From the NCBI GenBank assembly GCA_050010455.1, contig JBEKLA010000155.1, positions 1-16,576 on the forward strand: DNA of 16,576 bases, in the 5' to 3' direction. This document shows, piece by piece, positions 1-6,220 of this stretch. This stretch comes from DATJOQ01 sp050010455 (lineage in GTDB: Bacteria > Desulfobacterota > Binatia > Binatales > Binataceae). Position numbers and translations under genes: made by a program. The notes under the pieces are model-generated. The model did no database searches, was not told the DNA's origin, and worked only from the letters and a program-made list of their open reading frames with translations. Positions within the stretch are counted from its first letter, which is position 1. Each line of letters begins with the position of its first letter.

Positions 1-1101
1 CCCGAGATTCCAGTGCGACATTACCCACATCCCAAACGCCATCATGGTGAATCCGATCGCGATCAGCGGACGGGTATCGTAGCGCAGGCGCGCCACCTGG
101 CCGACAAAAAACATCGCGCACAACGCCGCGATCGCCCGCGGCGCCATCGCCACTCCGGCCATCGCGGCGGTGTATCCCATAAACTCCTGCAGGAACACGG
201 GATTCAGCAGCAGATTCGCGAACACCGCCAGCACCATCGCGAGAATCAGCAATACCGACAGGGTAAAATCCCGCAGCTTGAACATCCTGAAATCGAGAAT
301 TGGATCGGGGAAGCGCAGTTCGCGGAACACCAGCAGCGCCAGGCATCCCACCGAAGTCAGCGTGGCGTAAACCACCCACGGCGACGCGAACCAATCGGCG
401 CGTTCGCCGCGATCGAGCACGACTTGCAGCAATGCCAGCCCGATCACCAGATAGGCGATACCGAGAAAATCAACCGAGCCGCCCGTGCGCCGCTGGCGCC
501 TGATGTACGCCGGATCGTGGACGAACGCCGAAACCAACAGGAACGCGGCGAGACCGGTCGGGATGTTGATGTAAAAATTCCAGCGCCACGACCAGTTGTC
601 GGTGATCCATCCGCCCAGCGTCGGACCCATGATCGGCGCGACCATCATGCCGACGCCCCATACCGCCATCGCCATCGCCTGCTCTTGCGGCGGAAACGTC
701 TCCATCAGAATCGCCTGCGACAGCGGCATCATCGCCGCGCCAGCCGCGCCTTGCAGCAGCCGGAATACCACCATCTCGTCGAGCGATTGCGCCGCGCCGC
801 AGAACATCGAGGCGATCACGAACAGCATCACCGAAACCAGGAAATAGCGCTTGCGCCCGAAGCGCGACGCGATCCATCCGGTCATCGGGATCATGATCCC
901 GTTGGAAACCAGGTAGCTCGTCACCACCCACGTGATCTCGTCGACGCTGGCCGAGAAGCTGCCCTGCATATGGGGCAGCGCGACGTTGACGATCGACGTG
1001 TCGAGCACTTCGAGAATAGTGCCCACCATGACCGCGATCGCGATCAGCCACTTATGCGACGACTCGTGACTTTCAGACGTGATCGGAGCGGGAGCGGCCA
1101 T
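1..1101 (-). CDS. DHA2-family MFS drug exporter (EmrB/QacA type), C-terminus cut by window edge
   Basis: This is an inner-membrane proton-driven multidrug efflux transporter of the 14-helix DHA2 family. I translated 367 codons from ATG at 1101 with no stop before the left edge, so the last third (family length about 500 residues) is missing. Visible hallmarks are the TM1 motif LDTSIVNVALP (residues 33-43), the motif A loop GWIASRFGRKR (75-85), the antiporter motif C GVGMMVAPIMGPTLGGWI (149-166), and the WRWNFYINIP segment (172-181) typical of EmrB-like proteins. At least eight hydrophobic helices follow one another. The substrate cannot be read from the sequence. No membrane-fusion partner (EmrA/HlyD) lies upstream, so one may be downstream outside the window or absent. 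A weak promoter-like pair (TTGAGA, 16 bases, TATCGC) precedes the start, and I see no strong Shine-Dalgarno. Confidence 0.93.
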   Translation of the reverse strand, partial: MAAPAPITSESHESSHKWLIAIAVMVGTILEVLDTSIVNVALPHMQGSFSASVDEITWVVTSYLVSNGIMIPMTGWIASRFGRKRYFLVSVMLFVIASMFCGAAQSLDEMVVFRLLQGAAGAAMMPLSQAILMETFPPQEQAMAMAVWGVGMMVAPIMGPTLGGWITDNWSWRWNFYINIPTGLAAFLLVSAFVHDPAYIRRQRRTGGSVDFLGIAYLVIGLALLQVVLDRGERADWFASPWVVYATLTSVGCLALLVFRELRFPDPILDFRMFKLRDFTLSVLLILAMVLAVFANLLLNPVFLQEFMGYTAAMAGVAMAPRAIAALCAMFFVGQVARLRYDTRPLIAIGFTMMAFGMWVMSHWNLG

Positions 1102-1173
1102 AGATATTGCGATATTCGATCACACGCGCTTCTCAAAACTAAACTTCCTGTGGTGAAATCGCCGGAGCACGGA

Positions 1174-1198
1174 GCCGGTTCGGTTTACCGGCATTTTT
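1174..1198 (+). terminator. Hairpin plus T-run, plus-strand orientation
   Basis: A perfect 6-bp inverted repeat, GCCGGT (1174-1179) and ACCGGC (1187-1192), with a 7-base loop is followed directly by ATTTTT on the plus strand, the form of a rho-independent terminator. No plus-strand gene precedes it, and both flanking genes are on the minus strand. It may therefore stop antisense transcription towards the patch or be a relic. On the minus strand the same hairpin lacks a T-run. Confidence 0.4.
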
Positions 1199-1234
1199 GG
1201 CAGGAGCGCTACCTGCGGAGCGGCGGCTGTTGTC

Positions 1235-1612
1235 CTATGGTTCTTCAAGATCGTTATCGGTCTGCGTGGAAGCGACTGTAATTGTGTACTGCAATCCTTC
1301 GATCGCTAATTGTTTACCGGCGGCAGCGCTCTCAGCTTCAGTTGCGTTGCTGGGTAATTTAACACCTTCGGGTGGATACCACACATTCAAATTAAGGATT
1401 TTATCTCTTGGAATATATAGATTGTCTCCAGGAATTCGGGACCAAAACTTGTCCGACTTGACCGACTTGTCGTGTTTCCTTACCGCGATAAAAGCTTCGC
1501 GTTTGAAACGATATGGAGATTTTAGAAAGATGCCAGTCAGTTCTCCGTCAGAGCTTAAATAGTAGTCTTTGACGATCCCCTGGTAGGAGGTGACCTTCGA
1601 CAGTGAGCACAT
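1235..1612 (-). CDS. C-terminal part of a frameshifted membrane protein (hypothetical)
   Basis: This open frame reads as a soluble, beta-rich tail (YQGIVKDYYLSSDGELTG..., then FWSRIPGDNLYIPRDKI) and most likely continues the membrane protein at 1548-2138. The first residues from the apparent ATG at 1612 (MCSLSKVTS) look like a chance extension: the sensible join is DVLTVEGHL from the upstream frame to YQGIVKDYYL from this one. Removing one base in CTCCTAC (minus strand; plus 1583-1589) would fuse them into a protein of about 300 residues. The pattern 'V-DVLT-G-L-Y-G-V-DY-L--DG-L-GI-L' resembles small beta-barrel tails on other hypothetical membrane proteins. That is from memory of such proteins and I assign no family. 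It could be a pseudogene half, a programmed frameshift product or a sequencing error. Confidence 0.55.
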   Translation of the reverse strand: MCSLSKVTSYQGIVKDYYLSSDGELTGIFLKSPYRFKREAFIAVRKHDKSVKSDKFWSRIPGDNLYIPRDKILNLNVWYPPEGVKLPSNATEAESAAAGKQLAIEGLQYTITVASTQTDNDLEEP

Positions 1613-2138
1613 CCGAAATCACAAGTCGGTGTTCAACCTTTGGAAAGTTGAACGGCGTAAGTAACATATCCCATTCGGAAATATTCCGAAGAAGCTTGGC
1701 TGCGAGCCATTTGTAAAACCGGCAACGCCTATGCCAATTCCCCCATTTCTTTACCAGCCAAATAAAGACGAGAACTTCAACGAAGCAAAGACTATAATAA
1801 AAGAAAAGAAAGACGAGCTGAGCCGCAAACGCGTTGGAAACGGAGGGCCAAAACTGGTCCACATGATCTTTGAAAAATTGCTCGGAATAGGCCGCTGCAA
1901 AAATATCCTTGTAGTCTCGCCACGAAGCGAAGGCGAGCCCTCTCGCTTCCAGCAAATAGAAAGAACCTAGACAGGTTAGAGCGAAGGGCACCATCGCAAA
2001 TAAAAACGCGAAAGTAATTTCCTCAACCTGCGTGCGTTGAAACTTTTTTAATTTTAGAGAGAACGCTGAGAACCGGAATATGCGACTCGGAATCAGGAAA
2101 AAGGAGATTAAAAAATACGAGACTCGAAGCGTGAGCAT
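1548..2138 (-). CDS. Hypothetical membrane protein, N-terminal part of a frameshifted gene
   Basis: I do not recognise the family. The 196-residue frame has a hydrophobic N-terminus (about residues 6-25, SYFLISFFLIP), a second membrane segment at about 42-65 (ITFAFLFAMVPFALTCLGSF) and a third at about 105-130 (LVFLFFYYSLCFVEVLVFIWL), followed by the basic stretch KKWGNWHRRCRFYKW on the likely cytoplasmic side. The last 10-12 residues (LLPGDRQRLLFKL) look out of frame: the natural continuation lies in the overlapping frame ending at 1235. An in-frame stop lies a few codons upstream of the ATG at 2138, so no longer start is likely, and no clear Shine-Dalgarno precedes it. It sits 48 bases after a small gene on the same strand and is probably co-transcribed with it. 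Its AT-rich codon use is unlike the neighbours. Confidence 0.6.
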   Translation of the reverse strand: MLTLRVSYFLISFFLIPSRIFRFSAFSLKLKKFQRTQVEEITFAFLFAMVPFALTCLGSFYLLEARGLAFASWRDYKDIFAAAYSEQFFKDHVDQFWPSVSNAFAAQLVFLFFYYSLCFVEVLVFIWLVKKWGNWHRRCRFYKWLAAKLLRNISEWDMLLTPFNFPKVEHRLVISDVLTVEGHLLPGDRQRLLFKL

Positions 2139-2186
2139 GCGCTGGCAGCCCAGCTATTCGGCGCTTAGCGACAGGTGTCCTCGTTC

Positions 2187-2372
2187 TTAACGATCTACGT
2201 CCTCATTCCTGACAATCCTGTAACTGGTACCATCGACCTTAATCAAAGAAACGTGCTTGCTATCGAGGTCTCGTTCGATCCTGTCTTTCTCAGACTTGAT
2301 TGCCGCCGCTAGCTTCCGACCTGGAGCAGCCTCGTCTAAGACATCGGCAAGGTTGGAAATGTTCACCCGCAT
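2187..2372 (-). CDS. Small hypothetical protein (61 residues)
   Basis: I do not recognise this protein. It is short, highly charged and soluble, with a helical-looking first half (about residues 6-35, ADVLDEAAPGRKLAAAIKSE) and a C-terminal strand-like part ending SYRIVRNEDVDR. I treat it as real for two reasons. A strong ribosome binding site (AGAGGG, about 5-8 bases before the ATG) precedes it. Upstream lies a sigma70-like promoter, TTGGAA and TATAAA, with exactly 17 bases between. It leads the two-gene patch and is followed after 48 bases by the membrane protein. A regulatory, antitoxin-like or partner role for the membrane protein is possible but unsupported by any motif. Confidence 0.6.
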   Translation of the reverse strand: MRVNISNLADVLDEAAPGRKLAAAIKSEKDRIERDLDSKHVSLIKVDGTSYRIVRNEDVDR

Positions 2373-2395
2373 GTTCGCCCTCTTTTCGATTCTAA

Positions 2396-2424
2396 TTTAT
2401 ACACGTCTTTTGCTAATTTTCCAA
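2396..2424 (-). promoter_or_regulatory. Sigma70-like promoter for the small gene and membrane protein
   Basis: On the minus strand, -35 TTGGAA (2419-2424, 4 of 6 consensus) and -10 TATAAA (2396-2401, 5 of 6) are separated by 17 bases. Transcription would start near 2389, about 17 bases before the ATG at 2372, which leaves just enough room for the ribosome binding site AGAGGG. The sequence around it is AT-rich. This is the best promoter in the window. Confidence 0.6.
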
Positions 2425-2588
2425 TCGAAAATAGGGTAGTCAAGGGGAGCCAAGCCAGCCCAAAAGAGCCGCAAACATGGGATCTTTTGTTGCGGAGTTT
2501 GTGCCGCTTTTCACGAATCCGACCGGCGGTGGCGGAATTCGCCGTCCTCCCAATCTGATTAGCATATGGTGCTGTCATCCGACGGCAT

Positions 2589-2612
2589 AAAAAATCCGCC
2601 TCACCAGCGGAC
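2589..2612 (-). terminator. Rho-independent terminator of the VWA gene
   Basis: Read on the minus strand, TCCGC, a 7-base loop (TGGTGAG), GCGGA and then TTTTTT form a stem with a T-run. The TGA stop codon of the VWA gene lies inside the loop, so the terminator starts within the last codons. A flanking G-T pair can lengthen the 5-bp stem. It separates this gene from the AT-rich patch downstream. Confidence 0.7.
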
Positions 2613-4712
2613 GATCTGCTCGTAGATCTTCGGCAACACCCGGGGCAGTGACGCGATATCGTCGATCACCAGATAGCGCGCCGACGGACACATCTCACGC
2701 AGATAGTCGTGACCGGTGCGATCGACGGTGATGCAAAACGGGATGATCCCCGCCAGCTCGAGCTCCTTGAGCGCCATCATCGTGTCCTGGATACCATAGG
2801 TGTTCGAGCGGCGGTCCTGGCCGTAGTCGAAATCCTGCGGGAAGCCGTCGCTCAGCAGGATGACGTGCTTCGAACGCGCGCCAACGTCCTTGAACTTTTC
2901 CCGCGCATGCCGGATAGCGGCACCCATCCGCGTCGAACGCTTCGGCTCGACCGCTCCCACCCGAGCTCTGACCTCGTCCGACAACACACGATCGAACTCC
3001 TTGATTATGTATACCTCGACGTTGTCGCGGCCGTGGCCGGAGAAACCCATGATCGCATAGGAATCGCCGAGTTCCTCGAGCGCCTGCGCCATGATCACCA
3101 GGGCTTCCTTGTTGACGTCGATAATCCGGCGCGGGCGCTCGCCGCCGGCGACGCGGCGCTGCCAGGCCTTCTGCCAATCGTCCTGGTCGGTATCAGCGGT
3201 GTTGCGGCGCGGATCGCGCTGAATCGGCTCGTCGGTGGAAGCGGACATGTCGAGCAGGAACAGCGTCGCGACGTCGCGCGCTTCCTTGGTGCGCGCCTTG
3301 TAGACGCGGCCGTCGGGCGATTGCCCCATCAGCCGCGCCACGCGCGCCTCGATCATGCGGTCGAGATCGATTTCTTCGCCGTCCTCGAGCCCGCGCACCA
3401 TCCGGTAGGATGCGGGGCGAATCCGCTGGAAGTGCCGCCGCACTTGCGGCAACAACTCCGCGTAGCGCACCAGCGTGCGCGCGTAAAAATCGCCTTCATC
3501 GCCGTGCATCGGTATCTCGCGCAGATGGCACCAGCTGCGCCGATAATCGGCCGCGATGTAATCCCATTCGTCGTACGCGAAGTACGCGTCATCGCCGCCG
3601 CGCTGTCCGATCACCAAGCGCCCGTGCCCAGCCCACGAACCGGCCTCGGCGAGTTGCTGGCGCAAGTCCTCCAAATCCTTGGCCTGCTTGTCCTTGAGCT
3701 GCGTCAGGTAGATACCCGAGCCCGGCTCGTCACCGTCGCCGCCCTCGTCCGGATTGATCTCGAAGCCCTGGTCGAGCAGGCGCTGAAGTTCCTCCGGTGA
3801 CATCGGCCGTCCGCCCTGCCCCTTCTGGCGTTTGCCGGACGCGCGCATCTGAACCTGCTGATTGGGCTCGTCGCCGCCCATGTCCGAAGGTTCGCCCCCC
3901 TCCTCGCCCATTCCCATGCCATCGCTATCGAGGCCGCTGGTGAACTCGTCGAGCGCGCCGTTTTCACCCGCTTCGCCGGACTGCTGCGCGCGCTTCGCCG
4001 CCGCCAGCATCTCCTGCAGCCAGTGGTAGAGAAACATCGTCTGTCGCGCGCTGCTGGTCACGCCCGCGCGCGGCTCGCGAAGCGGCACGAACGCTTCGGC
4101 TGCTTCGCGAACGTACGGTTCGCGCATCGCGCCCTCGGCCGATACCGGATCGAGCGCTAGCCGCACCAGGAGGCTGCTGAGCAATCTTGGCGCCAGCCGC
4201 GCCACCAACGCGTGATTGACCGCCGCGATCTCGGGCGCGAGACCTTTGTAGGTACGCGTCAGCTCGGCGTCGATTCGCACCGATTCGCAAAGCCGCAGCA
4301 GCGCGCCCGCGATCTCAGGCTCTTCAAACGACGAGATGAAACTGGACAGCGCCTCGACTCCGACCTCGGCGCGTTCCTCGAAACCCGGCAAATCGGCCAG
4401 GCGCAGCGAAAAGGTGCCGAATTCGTGGCGACCCGCCAGATGGGCCGTCAACACCTTGTAATAGCTGAAGGCGGCCTCGCGGCCATCGAAGGCCTCGACC
4501 TTTTCCGGCAGCCGGATAACCTCGCCCGCAAGCAGCGGATAGCGAAACGGCAGCGCGGGCGGGAAATCGCTGATCGAATCGATACGGAATTCAAGCGGAA
4601 ACAGCATCCGCATGAACTTGGTCAGTACGCCCTTTATTTCGTAAAGCGGTTGTTCAGTCACGATACCAGCAATCGTCCCGGGTGAATTTTTGCGCCAACG
4701 CCATCGTCCCAC
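2601..4712 (-). CDS. NorD/CoxE-like von Willebrand factor A domain protein
   Basis: This 703-residue cytoplasmic protein resembles the NorD/CbbO group of VWA proteins. Those act with a MoxR-type AAA+ ATPase (NorQ/CbbQ) as metal-dependent chaperones that mature or activate enzymes such as nitric oxide reductase or Rubisco. The N-terminal ~245 residues are helical. An acidic, glycine-rich linker covers about 245-335, and the VWA domain fills about 480-703. The MIDAS metal site is complete: DMSAS (D488, S490, S492), T594 in STRMGA and D622 in LLSDGFPQD. The segment RRIIDVNKEALVIMAQALEELGD is typical of NorD. The start is unsure: GTG at 4712 has only a weak ribosome site, and another GTG at 4661 would begin VTEQPLYEIKG. 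No MoxR ATPase or target enzyme gene is adjacent, so the client is unknown. It is divergent from the M16 operon. Confidence 0.85.
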   Translation of the reverse strand: MGRWRWRKNSPGTIAGIVTEQPLYEIKGVLTKFMRMLFPLEFRIDSISDFPPALPFRYPLLAGEVIRLPEKVEAFDGREAAFSYYKVLTAHLAGRHEFGTFSLRLADLPGFEERAEVGVEALSSFISSFEEPEIAGALLRLCESVRIDAELTRTYKGLAPEIAAVNHALVARLAPRLLSSLLVRLALDPVSAEGAMREPYVREAAEAFVPLREPRAGVTSSARQTMFLYHWLQEMLAAAKRAQQSGEAGENGALDEFTSGLDSDGMGMGEEGGEPSDMGGDEPNQQVQMRASGKRQKGQGGRPMSPEELQRLLDQGFEINPDEGGDGDEPGSGIYLTQLKDKQAKDLEDLRQQLAEAGSWAGHGRLVIGQRGGDDAYFAYDEWDYIAADYRRSWCHLREIPMHGDEGDFYARTLVRYAELLPQVRRHFQRIRPASYRMVRGLEDGEEIDLDRMIEARVARLMGQSPDGRVYKARTKEARDVATLFLLDMSASTDEPIQRDPRRNTADTDQDDWQKAWQRRVAGGERPRRIIDVNKEALVIMAQALEELGDSYAIMGFSGHGRDNVEVYIIKEFDRVLSDEVRARVGAVEPKRSTRMGAAIRHAREKFKDVGARSKHVILLSDGFPQDFDYGQDRRSNTYGIQDTMMALKELELAGIIPFCITVDRTGHDYLREMCPSARYLVIDDIASLPRVLPKIYEQIVRW

Positions 4713-4750
4713 ACTTTATCCGCGCTCTGCCAGCGCGCCAGGCGTAATCC

Positions 4751-4767
4751 GAGTCGAAGCTTGACTC
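4751..4767. promoter_or_regulatory. Near-palindrome in the divergent promoter region
   Basis: GAGTC and GACTC form perfect 5-base arms around GAAGCTT in the 89-base gap between the divergent VWA and M16 genes. It overlaps the candidate -35 (TTGACT) of the M16 operon, a fitting place for a repressor operator. One site of this length can occur by chance. Confidence 0.25.
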
Positions 4768-4790
4768 CAACAACCGGGGCTGACTTAACT
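4761..4790 (+). promoter_or_regulatory. Candidate promoter of the M16/DUF488 operon
   Basis: TTGACT (4761-4766, 5 of 6 consensus) is a good -35. A poor -10 (TTAACT, 4785-4790) lies 18 bases downstream. The start codon at 4802 is only 11 bases after it, so the leader would be extremely short, and no Shine-Dalgarno is visible. The call rests mainly on the -35 and the position. Confidence 0.3.
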
Positions 4791-4801
4791 GATTTGAAAC
4801 G

Positions 4802-6220
4802 ATGCTAGCCACAAATTCGGTAAATCCTCGCCGCGCCGCGCGGTTGTGCCTGTCGGCGCTTGCTCTCGCGCTCGTGTTCGTCGCACCCGCGACGGCTCGC
4901 GCCGGCATCAGTGACGCGGTCAAAGCCGTAACCCTGAAAAACGGTTTGCGGATTCTGGTCCTCGAAAATCACAAGGCGCCTGTAGCCACGCTCAATGTCT
5001 TCTACAGAGTCGGCTCGCGCAATGAGCAAGTCAGCACCACCGGAATCTCCCATCTGGTCGAGCACCTGATGTTCCGTGGCACCAAGAAGCTCAAACCCGA
5101 GGAGTTCTCCAATATCATACAGGAGAACGGCGGGATGGATAACGCCTTCACCACCGCCGATTACACCGACTATTTCGAGGTGATCAACAAGGATCATCTC
5201 GACGTTCCGATCTCGCTCGAGGCGGATCGGATGGCCAATTTCGACCCCAAGGGCTTCGACTCGGAAAAGGCGGTTGTGATCGAAGAGCGGCGCTTGCGCA
5301 CCGAAGACAATCCGCAGGACGCGCTCGCGGAACTCGCTCAGGCGCAAGCGTATATCGCTCATCCGTATCATTGGCCGGTGATCGGATGGATGCACGATAT
5401 CCAGAACCTGACCCTGAGCGACGCGCTTACCTACCATCTGATTTACTATTCGCCGCAAAATGCCATCGTCGTCGCGGTGGGAGATTTCGACGCCGACACC
5501 GTCATCAAGCAGATCACCGAAGCTTTCGGCGCTATCCGCAACGGACCGAAGCCGCCGCCGGTAACCGACGTCGAGCCGCCGCAGGACGGCGAACGGCGCG
5601 CGGTCTTACGCCACGCGGCCGAGTTGCCCGCCTTCACGGAAAGTTTCCACGTACCCAATTACCAGAGCCCCGACAGCTTCGCCCTCGAGATCGCATCGGT
5701 AGTGCTGGCCGGCGGCAAGAGCTCGCGCCTGTACAAGGAGTTGGTGGTGAACAAGCGGATGGTGGTCGATGTCGACGCCAACTACGACATGCTTTCTTTC
5801 GATCCAACTTTGTTCTGGGCGTCGGCGCAGCTTCGTCCCGGTTTCAAAACCCCTGACGTGATAGCGGTGCTCGATCAACAAATCGCCGCCTTGCGCGACC
5901 ATCCGATCACCGGCCAGGAACTGCAGAAAGCCAAAAACCAGGAACTGGCGGAGTTTGTCTACGGACAGGATTCGATCTTTCGCGAGGCTATGTTACTCGG
6001 ACAATACGAGATGCTGGGCAATTACAAGAAACTCGACGAATACATCCCGGGAATCGACAAGGTCACGGCCGCCGATATCCAGCGCGTGGCCGGGAAATAT
6101 CTGATTGATACCAACCGCACGGTCGGCATCCTGGTGCCAACCGGCGTGCTGCGCCATCCCGGCGGGGGACCAAGCGGCGGCGTAATCCATCACGTGATGG
6201 CCGGCGAGGAATCGCGATGA
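4802..6220 (+). CDS. M16 family zinc metallopeptidase, catalytic subunit
   Basis: This 472-residue peptidase of the pitrilysin / processing-peptidase family (M16B-like, PqqL-like) is probably periplasmic. The N-terminus RRAARLCLSALALALVFVAPATARA is a Sec signal peptide with likely cleavage after ARA (residue 34). The inverted zinc motif HLVEH (H84, E87, H88) is intact, and the distal ligand falls in VVIEERR (E161/E162). N- and C-terminal M16 halves are both present, including GGKSSRLYKEL in the second half. The GLAY motif usual after that loop is absent here (RMVVDVDANYD) but present in the next gene. The two genes overlap by four bases (ATGA), as expected for subunits made together. Bacterial M16 heterodimers of one active and one inactive subunit are known, for example in Sphingomonas. 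The substrate is unknown. Confidence 0.93.
   Translation: MLATNSVNPRRAARLCLSALALALVFVAPATARAGISDAVKAVTLKNGLRILVLENHKAPVATLNVFYRVGSRNEQVSTTGISHLVEHLMFRGTKKLKPEEFSNIIQENGGMDNAFTTADYTDYFEVINKDHLDVPISLEADRMANFDPKGFDSEKAVVIEERRLRTEDNPQDALAELAQAQAYIAHPYHWPVIGWMHDIQNLTLSDALTYHLIYYSPQNAIVVAVGDFDADTVIKQITEAFGAIRNGPKPPPVTDVEPPQDGERRAVLRHAAELPAFTESFHVPNYQSPDSFALEIASVVLAGGKSSRLYKELVVNKRMVVDVDANYDMLSFDPTLFWASAQLRPGFKTPDVIAVLDQQIAALRDHPITGQELQKAKNQELAEFVYGQDSIFREAMLLGQYEMLGNYKKLDEYIPGIDKVTAADIQRVAGKYLIDTNRTVGILVPTGVLRHPGGGPSGGVIHHVMAGEESR

Larger units (their letters stand above)
1102..2600. other. AT-rich accessory patch
   Basis: Base composition drops sharply here: the line 1741-1800 has 22 of 60 G+C, against 35 of 60 at 5101-5160 and 38 of 60 at 14641-14700. 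The patch lies between the MFS exporter and the VWA gene and holds a small hypothetical gene plus a frameshifted membrane-protein gene. Its codon use (AAA, TTT, ATA, AAT frequent) differs from the neighbours. This suggests horizontal acquisition, although no integrase, tRNA or clear flanking repeat marks the ends. The limits given are simply the neighbouring gene boundaries. Confidence 0.6.

Noticed and set aside
13..1281. 422-codon plus-strand open frame opposite the MFS exporter
   Set aside because: The minus strand encodes a DHA2 transporter with all its motifs. The plus frame is an R/H/Q-rich shadow that runs into the AT-rich patch.
2363..2578. 71-codon minus-strand frame before the small hypothetical gene
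   Set aside because: It covers the promoter and ribosome site of the 61-residue gene, overlaps its start, has no ribosome site of its own and shows no protein-like pattern.
2709..3800. 363-codon plus-strand frame opposite the VWA gene
   Set aside because: It is a shadow of the VWA gene, with no start signal and no domain, and it lies wholly antisense to the MIDAS-containing region.
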